From NCBI RefSeq assembly GCF_003339865.1, contig NZ_QPKV01000002.1, positions 1 to 64,000 on the forward strand: a stretch of 64,000 nucleotides of DNA, in the 5' to 3' direction. Position 1 is the first letter of the stretch; each line of letters starts with the position of its first letter. The position numbers and the translations under genes are program-made. The notes below the pieces were generated by a model. The model was given only the letters and a program-made list of their open reading frames with translations, was not told the origin of the DNA and searched no databases. The stretch is from Pedobacter chinensis (lineage in GTDB: Bacteria > Bacteroidota > Bacteroidia > Sphingobacteriales > Sphingobacteriaceae). Of this stretch, positions 19,201 to 27,866 are shown in pieces.

Positions 19201-20799
19201 TTATGATTTGGCCACTGTGGGTTCTTCTTCAATTAATTCTGATTGATAGATATAGCCGTTGGCTAAATTATTAAAAATATTGATTTGATCTTTTTCCCAA
19301 CTAATTTGTTGCTTAAATTCTTTTGCAAGGAGCGAGGCTACTTTTGGAGCCATTTCTTTTGCCGCATGAGCATCAATAAACAATACCCGCAATCTTCTGC
19401 TCAAAATATCTTCAACTGTTTCTGCCATTTCATTTCTTGCAGACCAAACCACCTCAGCTTCCAGGTAAGGGAAATGAGGGTGAAGCTTTTCGTTTAATTC
19501 AGGTTCATTCAGTGCCAACGCCTCAATGTTTTTTCGATCTGTACCATAAATATCTAAATGATGATCTCCTCTAACATTATTGCAACCGTGTATTTTTAGT
19601 CCTTTTGTAATACAGGGAGTGGCATGAAGATTCGCATGATTTATCGCTAAATCCACTGTTTCTTCCGCCATGCGACGATAGGTAGTCCATTTACCTCCTG
19701 TAATTGTAAGTAATCCTTTAGCAGATACCATTAATTTATGATCGCGACTAATTTCTTTTGTGCTGTCTCCATCTGCATTGGTTGGTGCAGCAAGAGGCCT
19801 TAAGCCAGAGAAAACACTTAAAATATCTTTTTCCTTAGGTTTTTTGGTAAAATAGGCTGAAGCAGTAGCCATAATAAAATCAACCTCCTCTTTCAGCGCC
19901 CTGGGTTCCAGGCTATGTTCATTTAATGGTGTGTCGGTAGTTCCGACCAGTAAATGTTGATGCCATGGAACTGCAAAAAGCACACGTCCATCAGAAGTTT
20001 TAGGAATCATTAAGGCTGATTCGCTGTTTAAAAAATGCTTATCTAAAACAACATGAACACCTTGACTAGGACGTACCAGTTTTTTTGACTGAGGATTATT
20101 CATTTGCAAAATATCATCAACGAATACGCCAGTAGCATTTATTACAACTTTTGCAGATTGTTTAGATGTTTCGCCCGTTATGGTATCAAGAATTTCAACA
20201 CCAGTAACTTCATTATTGGAGTTCTTTAGCAAAGAAACCACTTTCGTATAGTTACACAATGTTGCTCCGTTTTCTTTTGCAGTTTGTGCAATGTTAATCG
20301 CAAGTCTGGCATCATCAAACTTACCATCATAATACCTGATACTTCCTTTTAACCCTTGTTGTTTAATACCAGGCATTATTGCCAATGTTTCTTTTTTAGA
20401 AAAATATTTCGATTTCCCAAAACTAAATTTACCAGCTAACCAATCGTAAAGTGTAAGGCCTGTCAGGTATTTTACTACAGAGAACCAATCGTAACAAGGA
20501 ATTATGAATTCTTCTTTATTAACCAGATGATTAGCATTTTGCTGCAATAAACCCCGTTCCCTCAGGGCGTGTTTTACCAGGCCAATATCACCTTGCGCTA
20601 AATAACGTACTCCACCGTGAACCAATTTTGTACTGCGGCTTGAAGTTCCTTTTGCAAAATCTGATTGTTCTACCAATAAAGTTTTTAAGCCGCGGGTTGT
20701 AGCATCAAGCGCTGTGCCCAAACCAGTTGCACCTCCTCCAATTATGATGATATCCCAAATAAAGTTGTTTGGTAAATGATGGTTATGTAGTCTTTCCAT
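19201..20799 (-). CDS. glpD: Aerobic glycerol-3-phosphate dehydrogenase (FAD)
   Basis: This 532-residue flavoprotein oxidises glycerol 3-phosphate to dihydroxyacetone phosphate and passes electrons to the quinone pool at the membrane. The FAD Rossmann motif is DIIIIGGGATGLGTALDA near residue 17, followed by GTSSRSTKLVHGGVRYL, a signature of GlpD. The C-terminal capping domain contains the conserved RRLRVLFIDA segment. It is the first gene of the glp run. Upstream, 158 bp separate it from the divergent DeoR-type regulator, with a candidate operator in between. Confidence 0.97.
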   Translation of the reverse strand: MERLHNHHLPNNFIWDIIIIGGGATGLGTALDATTRGLKTLLVEQSDFAKGTSSRSTKLVHGGVRYLAQGDIGLVKHALRERGLLQQNANHLVNKEEFIIPCYDWFSVVKYLTGLTLYDWLAGKFSFGKSKYFSKKETLAIMPGIKQQGLKGSIRYYDGKFDDARLAINIAQTAKENGATLCNYTKVVSLLKNSNNEVTGVEILDTITGETSKQSAKVVINATGVFVDDILQMNNPQSKKLVRPSQGVHVVLDKHFLNSESALMIPKTSDGRVLFAVPWHQHLLVGTTDTPLNEHSLEPRALKEEVDFIMATASAYFTKKPKEKDILSVFSGLRPLAAPTNADGDSTKEISRDHKLMVSAKGLLTITGGKWTTYRRMAEETVDLAINHANLHATPCITKGLKIHGCNNVRGDHHLDIYGTDRKNIEALALNEPELNEKLHPHFPYLEAEVVWSARNEMAETVEDILSRRLRVLFIDAHAAKEMAPKVASLLAKEFKQQISWEKDQINIFNNLANGYIYQSELIEEEPTVAKS

Positions 20800-20847
20800 T
20801 TACTTCTAAAAATAATAAAACGAAACAATACGCAATTATAAGTAATC

Positions 20848-20861
20848 ATTATCGAAATAAT
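20848..20861. promoter_or_regulatory. Candidate operator between glpD and the DeoR/GlpR gene
   Basis: ATTAT-CGAA-ATAAT is a perfect 5+5 inverted repeat with CGAA at its centre, placed 49 bp upstream of the glpD start and 97 bp from the regulator start. E. coli GlpR sites are also AT-rich palindromes with TTCG/CGAA, so this is a reasonable target for the divergent repressor. The region is very AT-rich, so chance is not excluded. Confidence 0.35.
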
Positions 20862-20957
20862 ATAATATATGTGTTAAAAAAATATTAAATATTTTTAAAA
20901 ATCGATTTTGTGAGCATATTATTTGCTATTTTGCGAGATACATAATAATAAAAGTTT

Positions 20958-21722
20958 ATGATGAATTTAGCTGAGAGGCACCAGTTTATTTTAAATCGTC
21001 TGCAGAGAGATCAATATATCAATGTTGTAGACTTATGTAAGGAATTGAAAGTGTCATCTGTAACAATAAGAAAGGATTTAAAACTTCTTGAGGATAAAGC
21101 ATTGCTTTTTAGAACCCATGGAGGAGCAACAGTAAACAACCCTTATACCATAGATCGGCCGGTTAATGAAAAAGAAAAACTGCAATCAACAGAAAAAAAC
21201 AAAATTGGTTCGGCTGCAGTGTCATTACTTAATGAAAATGATTCAATTGTAATTGCATCAGGCACAACAGTATTGTATTTTGCTAAAAACATAGCTCCAG
21301 GCACAAATTTAACTGTGGTAACATCGGCTCTAAATGTAGCACTTGAATTGATGCGTGAACCGAGCATTGAAGTGATACAATTAGGGGGCTTGTTAAGAAA
21401 AAGCTCTTCTTCTGTAATGGGTGCTTATGCAGAACAGGTTTTGGGAGATTTTTATTTTAATAAACTTTTTTTAGGGGTTGATGGCATAGATTTGGATTTT
21501 GGTTTAACCACCACCAATGCAATGGAAGCACACTTAAACCGCAAAATGATTAATGCATCGCAAAAAACAATAGTACTTGCCGATTCCACTAAATTTGGAA
21601 AAAGAGGGTTCGGAAAAATTTGCGGATTAGATGAAATAGATCACATTATCACAGATAAAGGAATTTCTGAACAAATTGTAAAACATTTAGAAAGTTTAGG
21701 TGTTACTGTTACTATTGTGTGA
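20958..21722 (+). CDS. DeoR/GlpR-family transcriptional regulator
   Basis: The 254-residue protein has a DeoR winged helix at the N-terminus (NVVDLCKELKVSSVTIRKDL, then LLFRTHGGATV) and a DeoRC sugar-phosphate sensor domain with DSIVIASGTTVLYFAKN and later LTTTNAMEAHLNRKM. Such proteins usually repress until a phosphorylated sugar binds. It is divergent from glpD-glpK-glpF, which strongly suggests that glycerol 3-phosphate is its signal and the glp run its target; this is an inference. The start is the ATG pair at 20958/20961. A receiver-domain gene follows 41 nt downstream. Confidence 0.9.
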   Translation: MMNLAERHQFILNRLQRDQYINVVDLCKELKVSSVTIRKDLKLLEDKALLFRTHGGATVNNPYTIDRPVNEKEKLQSTEKNKIGSAAVSLLNENDSIVIASGTTVLYFAKNIAPGTNLTVVTSALNVALELMREPSIEVIQLGGLLRKSSSSVMGAYAEQVLGDFYFNKLFLGVDGIDLDFGLTTTNAMEAHLNRKMINASQKTIVLADSTKFGKRGFGKICGLDEIDHIITDKGISEQIVKHLESLGVTVTIV

Positions 21723-21763
21723 TAAAACTCGCACGAAAAAAACCAAAACGATATAATTTGAAT

Positions 21764-22156
21764 ATGGAAACTAAACGAATACACATTTTAGAAGACGACC
21801 AGGAAATTAGAAACGTAATTGAAATTCTTTTAAAGGAAGAAGGGTTTGAATTGCAATTATCTTCTTCATTTGCAGAATTAAAAAGAAATATTCAGGATGC
21901 AATGCCTGATCTTTTTTTACTTGATGTGATGTTACCCGATGGTAATGGCGCTGAAATTTGTGAAGATCTTAAAACAGACATTTTTACTAAACACATTCCA
22001 ATCATTGTCATGTCTGCCCAAAATAATAGCGAACAAAAGGCAATCGCGGCATTTGCGAATGACTACATTAGTAAGCCTTTTGATATTTACGATGTTTTAG
22101 AGCGGATAAATAAACAATTAAAGATTAGTGCTCAAAGTAGAATAACAAACGTTTAA
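21764..22156 (+). CDS. Stand-alone response regulator receiver protein
   Basis: Starting at the ATG at 21764 (METKRIHILEDDQEIRN), the product is 130 residues: a single CheY-like receiver domain. The acidic pocket is EDD near residue 9, the phospho-acceptor is the aspartate in LFLLDVMLPDGNG, and the conserved lysine sits in DYISKPFD. No output domain is present, so it acts through a partner or as a phosphate relay. The gene lies 41 nt after the DeoR-type regulator; no histidine kinase is nearby. A strong terminator follows. Confidence 0.9.
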   Translation: METKRIHILEDDQEIRNVIEILLKEEGFELQLSSSFAELKRNIQDAMPDLFLLDVMLPDGNGAEICEDLKTDIFTKHIPIIVMSAQNNSEQKAIAAFANDYISKPFDIYDVLERINKQLKISAQSRITNV

Positions 22157-22175
22157 TAATTATTTGCACTAGTAT

Positions 22176-22209
22176 AAGAAAGAGGCCTCATAAAGCCTCT
22201 TTCTTATTT
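22176..22209 (+). terminator. Rho-independent terminator after the receiver gene
   Basis: AAGAAAGAGGC at 22176-22186 pairs perfectly with GCCTCTTTCTT at 22195-22205 around an 8-nt loop, followed by ATTTT. Confidence 0.9.
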
Positions 22210-22537
22210 TAGCTTAATTCCCTGTTTTAATAATATGTGCCGTAATTGATACCAATTTTCTGCTTGCCTCAATTCCTTCACAAAGTTCACATCACGGGTC
22301 ATAATTTATCGGTAAGATTTGCTGATTTGATAGTTAATAACATGAATTAGAAGTGTTCGGGGCGCATTCTTCCTCTTTGGTATTTTTTGAATTTTTATCA
22401 GAATTTTAGATAAGATGAGGGGTTTCCCTTAAAAAGGATTGAGAGTAGTCTTTACCATTCAATAAACTTATTGGCCTACAGTTACTCATAAAAATAAAAT
22501 GCGAAAAGGTGTTCTAATAAAAACACTTTTTCGCATT
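22210..22537. other. Gap before tRNA-Ser without a supported gene
   Basis: This 328-bp stretch has only a 32-codon open frame on the minus strand (start 22302) that runs into the terminator; I do not call it. A short inverted repeat GCGAAAAGGTGTT / AACACTTTTTCGC at 22501-22534 lies just downstream of the tRNA and may end its transcript or belong to processing. Confidence 0.5.
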
Positions 22538-22625
22538 TGGCGGAAAGCGAGGGATTCGAACCCCCGGACCTGTTACAGTCAACAGTTTTCAAGACTGCCG
22601 CATTCGACCACTCTGCCAGCTTTCC
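22538..22625 (-). tRNA. tRNA-Ser (anticodon TGA)
   Basis: On the minus strand the gene starts GGAAAGCTGGCAGAG and ends GCTTTCC-G-CCA, giving a perfect 7-bp acceptor stem with an encoded CCA. The anticodon arm CAGTCTTGAAAACTG carries TGA. A long variable arm (TTGACTGTAACAGG) marks it as a class-II serine tRNA, and the T arm GGGGGTTCGAATCCCTC is intact. Confidence 0.97.
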
Positions 22626-22720
22626 GGAGGCAAAAGTACAAACTCCCGTTAAATCTGCAAACAATGATTGCGTTTTTTTTATATTAAGTTGATAATTGCT
22701 TAACACAGAGGAAGAAAAAA

Positions 22721-23710
22721 TTATTTCTTCTGTATGTTTTCTTCAATCGGATCGGTTTTTTTAAATAGATTGAACGTTGGACGAATGATTTTAACACTTC
22801 TTTTGCTTACATCAACACTTGCGTTGAGCTCGAAGCCAATCAATAAAATCAGTGAATTTAAATAAAGCCAAATCATTACAACGATTAATGTTCCAATAGA
22901 ACCATATACTTTATTGTAAGAAGCAAAATGATTAATATAGAATGAAAATCCCCAAATGGTTATAAAAGCCAGGATGGTAGCTAACCATGAGCCAGCACTG
23001 AATAATTTCCATTTTTTTGTATGAGAAGGACCATAGCGGTATAAAATTGAAATCGTGATGAAATACAAAATAGCTAATAAAGCCCATCTTGTAAACTGAA
23101 TGGCGTAAACCGCTAAACTATCTTTAATGTGTAATTCTCCTTTAATATAGTTTAAAAGTACTTCTCCTATGGCCATAGCACTAATACACACAATAATTGA
23201 AAGGCAAATAACAGATGTGAGAATAAAAGCAATTAAACGCTGCTCTAACCAACCTCGCGTCTCAATGATTAATGATGACTTGTTAAAGGCTTTCATGAGG
23301 TTTTTTACTCCATTTGTAGCAAAGAAAATAGCTGATAAAAAACCGAAAGATAGTAAACCTTTATTTTGATTTTTAACAATGTCTTTGAGTGTAGATTCAA
23401 ATGCATCGTAAGCATTATGTGGCAATACCAATTCAATTAAACTCAGTAACTGATCCTGGAAGCCTTTTATCGGAATAAACGGAATTAATGTAAATAAGAA
23501 AATAATTCCCGGAAAAATAGCCAGCATAAAGCTGTAAGCTAAAGAAGATGACTTATTAACAAGTGTATCTTTACCAATTTCCTTAAAAAAGAAAGTGGCA
23601 ACAGTATATAAGGGCAAAGGGCTAAAACCAGGTAATATGCAACCTTTAGTCCATTCGATAAATTTCGAATAGATTTTAAGATGTAATAATTGCCTGTGTA
23701 CCCATTCCAT
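22721..23710 (-). CDS. YihY/BrkB-family inner-membrane protein
   Basis: The 329-residue protein has about six hydrophobic segments and the YihY signature features: the early KDTLVNKSSSLAYSFMLAIFPG segment, a central FATNGVKNLMKAFNKS loop and a late YGSIGTLIVVMIWLYLNSLILLIGFELNA helix pair. The family was once annotated as ribonuclease BN, which is not supported. The function is unsettled. It follows the thioesterase gene by 4 nt on the same strand and is the last member of the PASTA-mltG-thioesterase-yihY run. The C-terminal tail is short and basic. Confidence 0.92.
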   Translation of the reverse strand: MEWVHRQLLHLKIYSKFIEWTKGCILPGFSPLPLYTVATFFFKEIGKDTLVNKSSSLAYSFMLAIFPGIIFLFTLIPFIPIKGFQDQLLSLIELVLPHNAYDAFESTLKDIVKNQNKGLLSFGFLSAIFFATNGVKNLMKAFNKSSLIIETRGWLEQRLIAFILTSVICLSIIVCISAMAIGEVLLNYIKGELHIKDSLAVYAIQFTRWALLAILYFITISILYRYGPSHTKKWKLFSAGSWLATILAFITIWGFSFYINHFASYNKVYGSIGTLIVVMIWLYLNSLILLIGFELNASVDVSKRSVKIIRPTFNLFKKTDPIEENIQKK

Positions 23711-23714
23711 TAAT

Positions 23715-24128
23715 CTACAATATAAAATGTTGTTTTACGCCATCCATAAAATTCTGAGGTGGATGACAAGGCCTTCTGGTATGTTTATCTACAAATACCA
23801 AAACGGTTTTCCCGATATTGATCAATTCGTCCTTTTCGTTATAAATCTCATATTCAACATTTAAACGAACCGTTGGTAATTCTTTAACAATACATTTAAC
23901 CGTTAAAACCTGATTATACAATGCAGGCTTTAAAAATTTAGATTGAAGCTCTAACAATGGTAGCATTACACCGCCTGCCTCCATTGATTCGTATGTTATT
24001 CCGGAACAAGCCTCGAAGCATTCTGTTCGGGCAATCTCATAATACAATGCGTAGTTGCCATGATGAACAACGCCCATTTGATCGGTTTCAGCATAGCGAA
24101 CTTTTACTTTCGTTTCATGTACAAACAT
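23715..24128 (-). CDS. Acyl-CoA thioesterase, YbgC/FadM-like hotdog protein
   Basis: The 137-residue single hotdog-fold protein contains VRYAETDQMGVVHHGNYALYYE, the active-site segment of the 4-hydroxybenzoyl-CoA thioesterase/YbgC group, with the catalytic aspartate in TDQMG. It should hydrolyse acyl-CoA or acyl-ACP thioesters in the cytoplasm. Its ATG overlaps the mltG stop by one base and yihY follows 4 nt later, so translation of all three is probably coupled. The natural substrate cannot be told from sequence. Confidence 0.9.
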   Translation of the reverse strand: MFVHETKVKVRYAETDQMGVVHHGNYALYYEIARTECFEACSGITYESMEAGGVMLPLLELQSKFLKPALYNQVLTVKCIVKELPTVRLNVEYEIYNEKDELINIGKTVLVFVDKHTRRPCHPPQNFMDGVKQHFIL

Positions 24129-25183
24129 TACCTAAAAATATTTCTTTTGTTTAAAGCATCACGATATTTCTTCGCATTGATTTCGTGTTGAGCTTTTGTT
24201 TCAGCAAAATTGTGATAGCCGGAAAAATCTTCCTTGGCACACATGTAAATGTAATTATTTTGATTGCGGTTTAAAACGGCATCAATGGCATTGATACTTG
24301 GCATCATGATAGGACCAGGAGGTAAACCAGCATATTTATAGGTATTGTACGGCGATTGTACCTGTAACAATTTGCCTGTTACCCGTTTTACCGTAAAATC
24401 ATTATTAGCAAAAATCACTGTTGGATCGGCCTGCAGCAAAATCCCTTTGTTTAACCTGTTTAAATATAAGCCAGCAATGATTGGCATTTCTTTATCAAAA
24501 AGTGCTTCAGCATCAACAATTGAAGCCAGCGTATAAACCTGAGCAGGAGTAAGGTTTAAACTTGCTGCTTTCAGCTTACGGTCAGCAGTCCAGAACCTGT
24601 CGTATTCTTTATGCATACGCTCAAAAAAGTCTACCGGCGAAATATTCCAGTACATTTCATAAGTATTTGGAATAAACATAGCATATACATTATCTTCATT
24701 GAAGCCATATTTGCCAATTAATGCGGTAGAATCCAATACATTGATAAAGCTTAAAGAATCGGCCTCTAAATTACTTGCCAGATAAGCAGCGAAATTTTCT
24801 TTTTTCCGGATGTTTTGAAATTTCAATTTAACAGGCTCCTGGTTTCCGGCTTTAATCAAATTGATCAACGTGCGGTTGGTCATTCCTTTTTTTAAGCGAT
24901 ATCGTCCAGGTTTTAAGTTTTGTGGTAAATCCATTTTACCAGCAGCAGTGGCAAATGAAGAAACACTATTTACGATATCTTTCTTCTTTATGTTGGTGAT
25001 CAATTCATCGTAGTTGCTGCCCGTTTTAATATACAAATATTTTTGATTCTCAGTAACGTTAGGGGCAAAGTAAAGCCTGTAAAAGTTTAAAGCAAAATAT
25101 CCGGCAACCAATACAATTAAAACAATGATAGCAATTACAGCTTTTTTCCCAATACTTGTATTCTTTTTTTCTACTTCAGTCAT
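24128..25183 (-). CDS. mltG: Endolytic murein transglycosylase MltG
   Basis: The ATG at 25183 (MTEVEKKN) is chosen, 8 nt after the PASTA gene stop. The 351-residue protein has one N-terminal membrane segment (about 14-36, AVIAIIVLIVLVAGYFALNF), a LysM-like region and the YceG/MltG domain. The active-site region ASIVDAEALFDKEMPIIAGL and LYLNRLNKGILLQADPTVIF matches the conserved block holding the catalytic glutamate. MltG cuts nascent glycan strands and ends their growth at the inner membrane. It lies between a PASTA protein and a thioesterase. Confidence 0.95.
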   Translation of the reverse strand: MTEVEKKNTSIGKKAVIAIIVLIVLVAGYFALNFYRLYFAPNVTENQKYLYIKTGSNYDELITNIKKKDIVNSVSSFATAAGKMDLPQNLKPGRYRLKKGMTNRTLINLIKAGNQEPVKLKFQNIRKKENFAAYLASNLEADSLSFINVLDSTALIGKYGFNEDNVYAMFIPNTYEMYWNISPVDFFERMHKEYDRFWTADRKLKAASLNLTPAQVYTLASIVDAEALFDKEMPIIAGLYLNRLNKGILLQADPTVIFANNDFTVKRVTGKLLQVQSPYNTYKYAGLPPGPIMMPSINAIDAVLNRNQNNYIYMCAKEDFSGYHNFAETKAQHEINAKKYRDALNKRNIFR

Positions 25184-25190
25184 TCGTGTG

Positions 25191-25961
25191 TTATTGTTCT
25201 TTGTTTGATAGCGTGATATTAATTCTTGTTCCAATGGCAACTTTGGTTACCGAATCAGCAGGCATTGGATTTTGTTTAGTAATAACGGCATTTGCACTGT
25301 CGGTTATACTTCCTTCATAAATAATGGTACCTAAGCTCAGGTTTGATCCTTTCAAACTGAATTTTGCTTCATCTATTGTTAATCCGACCAATTGCGGAAC
25401 ATCAACCTCTTCACTTCCTCTGCCATCTCCTAAAACCAAATTAATTCTTGAGCCAACCGGGATAATATCGCCAGCCTGGATTGGAGATCCACCAAATGAA
25501 GCTTCTAAAACCACATCTCTGCTCACATCCGGTTTATATATAGTATCTCCAAGTTTCAATCTGGAACTTTCAATAATTGCCTGGGCTTCTCTTAAAGTTT
25601 TAAACGCAATATCAGGGAATTTTGTATCCGGAGTTTTTCCCGCATTAATAGTTAAATAGATTGTTCTGTTGTCTTTAACAAAGGTATTTGGATCAGGGTC
25701 CTGATCAATTACAATCCCCGCTGGTTCGTCCATAATAAAAACAGAGTCAACCTCGTATTTTAAACCAACATCTTCGAGTTTTTTAACGGCTTGTTCAAAG
25801 GATAAGCCTTTAACCATCGGTACATTTAAACCTTGCCCATGTTTAGTGTAATATCTTAGGCTAAAAAAAGCGATAAGCAGAAGGCCGATAACAGTTAAAA
25901 CTGCTGCTAAAAGGTTATTCCTAAAGGATTTGGTTTTTAAATAATCTATAAATTTAGACAT
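25191..25961 (-). CDS. Membrane-anchored triple-PASTA protein
   Basis: The 256-residue protein has a short cytoplasmic start, one membrane helix (about 15-35, NNLLAAVLTVIGLLLIAFF) and three consecutive PASTA domains outside, seen as VPMVKGLSFEQAVKKLEDVG, FPDIAFKTLREAQAIIE and VPQLVGLTIDEAKFSLKG. PASTA modules bind peptidoglycan or muropeptides. No kinase domain is fused, unlike PknB/StkP proteins, and the protein sits directly upstream of mltG, so a role in guiding or sensing wall synthesis is plausible. It is divergent from ddl, another wall gene. Confidence 0.92.
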   Translation of the reverse strand: MSKFIDYLKTKSFRNNLLAAVLTVIGLLLIAFFSLRYYTKHGQGLNVPMVKGLSFEQAVKKLEDVGLKYEVDSVFIMDEPAGIVIDQDPDPNTFVKDNRTIYLTINAGKTPDTKFPDIAFKTLREAQAIIESSRLKLGDTIYKPDVSRDVVLEASFGGSPIQAGDIIPVGSRINLVLGDGRGSEEVDVPQLVGLTIDEAKFSLKGSNLSLGTIIYEGSITDSANAVITKQNPMPADSVTKVAIGTRINITLSNKEQ

Positions 25962-26176
25962 GAATCTTAAATTCTGGTGTTATGCGTACAAACTCAAATG
26001 TAGTTAATTTAATTAATGAGTGAATTATTGAATGATTCAATTGTTGAATAATCATGATATTTATTCAATCACTCATGCAATCAATTTCTCTGTCAAAATT
26101 AAACATTGCACAAAGATATTTATATTTTTGAGGATATATTTACGATCATTTCTATTTATAATTAAGGATTTCTCTA

Positions 26177-27163
26177 ATGAAAAAAACGATTGCATTGTTA
26201 ACAGGCGGTACCACAGGCGAATGGGTTGTTTCGGTAAAAAGTGCGGCAACTATTATTCAAAATATTGATGCTGATTTGTACGATGTATACAAAATCATGC
26301 TAAATGATAAAGGATGGTTTTATGAACCTGCTGATTCTATTAAAATAGAAATTGATAAAAACGATTTTTCACTCACTCTTGAAGGCCGTAAAATTAAATT
26401 TGATGGTGTTTTTATTGCCATTCACGGTTCTCCGGGCGAAGATGGGAAGCTTCAGGGATATTTTGATATGTTGAACATTCCATATACTACCTGCGATGCT
26501 CTGACTTCATCTATTACGATGAATAAAGGTTATACCAAAGCCATTGTAGAAGGCATTGATCATTTGTATACGGCAAAATCTGTTCAGATATTTAAAGATG
26601 GGAATTACGATATCAATCAAATTAAGCAAAATTTGAGATTACCATATTTTGTTAAACCAAACAGTGGCGGAAGTAGTATTGGAATGAGTAAAGTTAAACA
26701 CGCTGATGATTTGGAAAATGCGCTAGAAAAAGCCTTTCAGGAAGATAGTCAGGTGCTTATTGAAGAGTTTGTAAGCGGAAGAGAGTTCTCGATTGGCGTT
26801 TTCAGTGCTAAGGGAAAAATCACCGTTTTACCTACCACAGAAGTAATTCCAACCAATGAATTTTTTGATTTTGAGGCTAAATACACTCCTGGTTCCACAC
26901 AGGAAATTACCCCTGGAAATATGAGCGATGAGGAATATTCAAGGGTTCATCAAATCGTTAAAGATATTTATAAAAAATTAAATTGCAGAGGCATTGTTCG
27001 TATTGATTACTTTTTGGAGCATGAAACCGGGAAATTCTATTTTATTGAAATCAATACCATTCCAGGGCAAACAGCTACAAGCTTCATTCCACAGCAGGTT
27101 GCCGCAATGGGCTTAACGTTAAAACAGTTTTACGCAGATTTAATGAAAGAAACCATCGGGTAA
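26177..27163 (+). CDS. ddl: D-alanine--D-alanine ligase
   Basis: The 328-residue ATP-grasp enzyme joins two D-alanines for the peptidoglycan stem peptide. Visible blocks are IAIHGSPGEDGKLQG near residue 82, the ATP lid PYFVKPNSGGSSIGM near 155, IEEFVSGREFSIGVF, and the metal/substrate end FIEINTIPGQT with TSFIPQQ. Length is within the family range (about 300-360). The start is the ATG at 26177. It faces away from the PASTA-mltG run, so wall genes are clustered around the shared upstream region. A Crp-type regulator follows within 20 nt. Confidence 0.96.
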   Translation: MKKTIALLTGGTTGEWVVSVKSAATIIQNIDADLYDVYKIMLNDKGWFYEPADSIKIEIDKNDFSLTLEGRKIKFDGVFIAIHGSPGEDGKLQGYFDMLNIPYTTCDALTSSITMNKGYTKAIVEGIDHLYTAKSVQIFKDGNYDINQIKQNLRLPYFVKPNSGGSSIGMSKVKHADDLENALEKAFQEDSQVLIEEFVSGREFSIGVFSAKGKITVLPTTEVIPTNEFFDFEAKYTPGSTQEITPGNMSDEEYSRVHQIVKDIYKKLNCRGIVRIDYFLEHETGKFYFIEINTIPGQTATSFIPQQVAAMGLTLKQFYADLMKETIG

Positions 27164-27180
27164 TTTCTCATTTTAAATTG

Positions 27181-27765
27181 ATGGATATCCAACAACTCAT
27201 AAATAGCGGTTTTTTAATAAAAGAATATCCGAAGGATGCTATTATTTATGAGCCTGGTATGTTCCCAAAATATGTCTATTTCATCAAATCAGGCGAGGTA
27301 AGAATGGTTACTGTAAATGAAGATGGGAGAGAGTTTATACAGGGAATTTTTAAATCAGGGCAGTATTTTGGAGAACCTGCATTAATTGTAAACCGTAGAT
27401 ATTTAGCTTTTACGATAGCGAGTAAGGATTCTGAAATTATCCTGCTTGGAAAAAGCGACTTCTTCCACCTTATTGAAAGTATGCCTGATTTTAGCACTGA
27501 GATCATTCAAACATTAAGTAACCGGTTATTTTATAAATCAATGATGCTTGAAGAGCTTGCCAATGAAAAAGCTGAACATCGCCTTCTTACCATTATAAAG
27601 TATCTATTGAATGATATTGAAATAGGAGGACACTTAAAAGTGACTCGTCAGGAACTTGCTGATATGACAGGATTAAGGGTTGAAACCGTTATTAGAGGTG
27701 TTAAACTACTGGTACGGAAAAACTTAATTTTTACTAAAAAGGGTAAAATAATTAAAGTGGCCTGA
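27181..27765 (+). CDS. Crp/Fnr-family transcriptional regulator
   Basis: The ATG at 27181 is preferred over the TTG codon just before it. The 194-residue protein has a cyclic-nucleotide-binding-like beta-roll (FIKSGEVRMVTVNEDGREF and SGQYFGEPALI) and a C-terminal helix-turn-helix, TRQELADMTGLRVETVIRGV. There are no cysteines, so it cannot carry the Fnr iron-sulfur cluster; heme or a small ligand remains possible. It lies 17 nt after ddl. A CATGAC-N4-GTCATG palindrome in the next gap, ahead of the DUF983 gene, is a likely target site for a protein of this family. Confidence 0.92.
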   Translation: MDIQQLINSGFLIKEYPKDAIIYEPGMFPKYVYFIKSGEVRMVTVNEDGREFIQGIFKSGQYFGEPALIVNRRYLAFTIASKDSEIILLGKSDFFHLIESMPDFSTEIIQTLSNRLFYKSMMLEELANEKAEHRLLTIIKYLLNDIEIGGHLKVTRQELADMTGLRVETVIRGVKLLVRKNLIFTKKGKIIKVA

Positions 27766-27801
27766 TTACACAAAACAGTGAAGCAAAATAAGTGTTGTAA
27801 A

Positions 27802-27846
27802 CATGACATAGGTCATGATTTTGCGACTTATTTAAACCTAAATTTG
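27802..27846 (+). promoter_or_regulatory. Crp/Fnr-type palindrome and promoter ahead of the DUF983 gene
   Basis: CATGAC-ATAG-GTCATG (27802-27817) is a perfect 6+6 inverted repeat with the 4-bp spacing of Fnr-type half-sites. TTTTG at 27819-27823 and TAAATTTG at 27839-27846 match the Bacteroidota -33/-7 elements, with short spacing. If transcription starts about 5 bp after the -7 box, the palindrome is centred near -42, the classical activating position. The regulator gene ends 37 bp upstream. Confidence 0.5.
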
Positions 27847-27866
27847 CAGCATCAAATAATAATATT

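Noticed and set aside
22204..22302. 32-codon minus-strand frame MTRDVNFVKELRQ
   Set aside because: It ends inside the terminator of the preceding gene and matches no family I recognise; length is within chance expectation.
22721..23710. Ribonuclease BN annotation of the YihY-family protein
   Set aside because: True RNase BN/Z is a metallo-beta-lactamase-fold protein; this one is a six-helix membrane protein without nuclease motifs.
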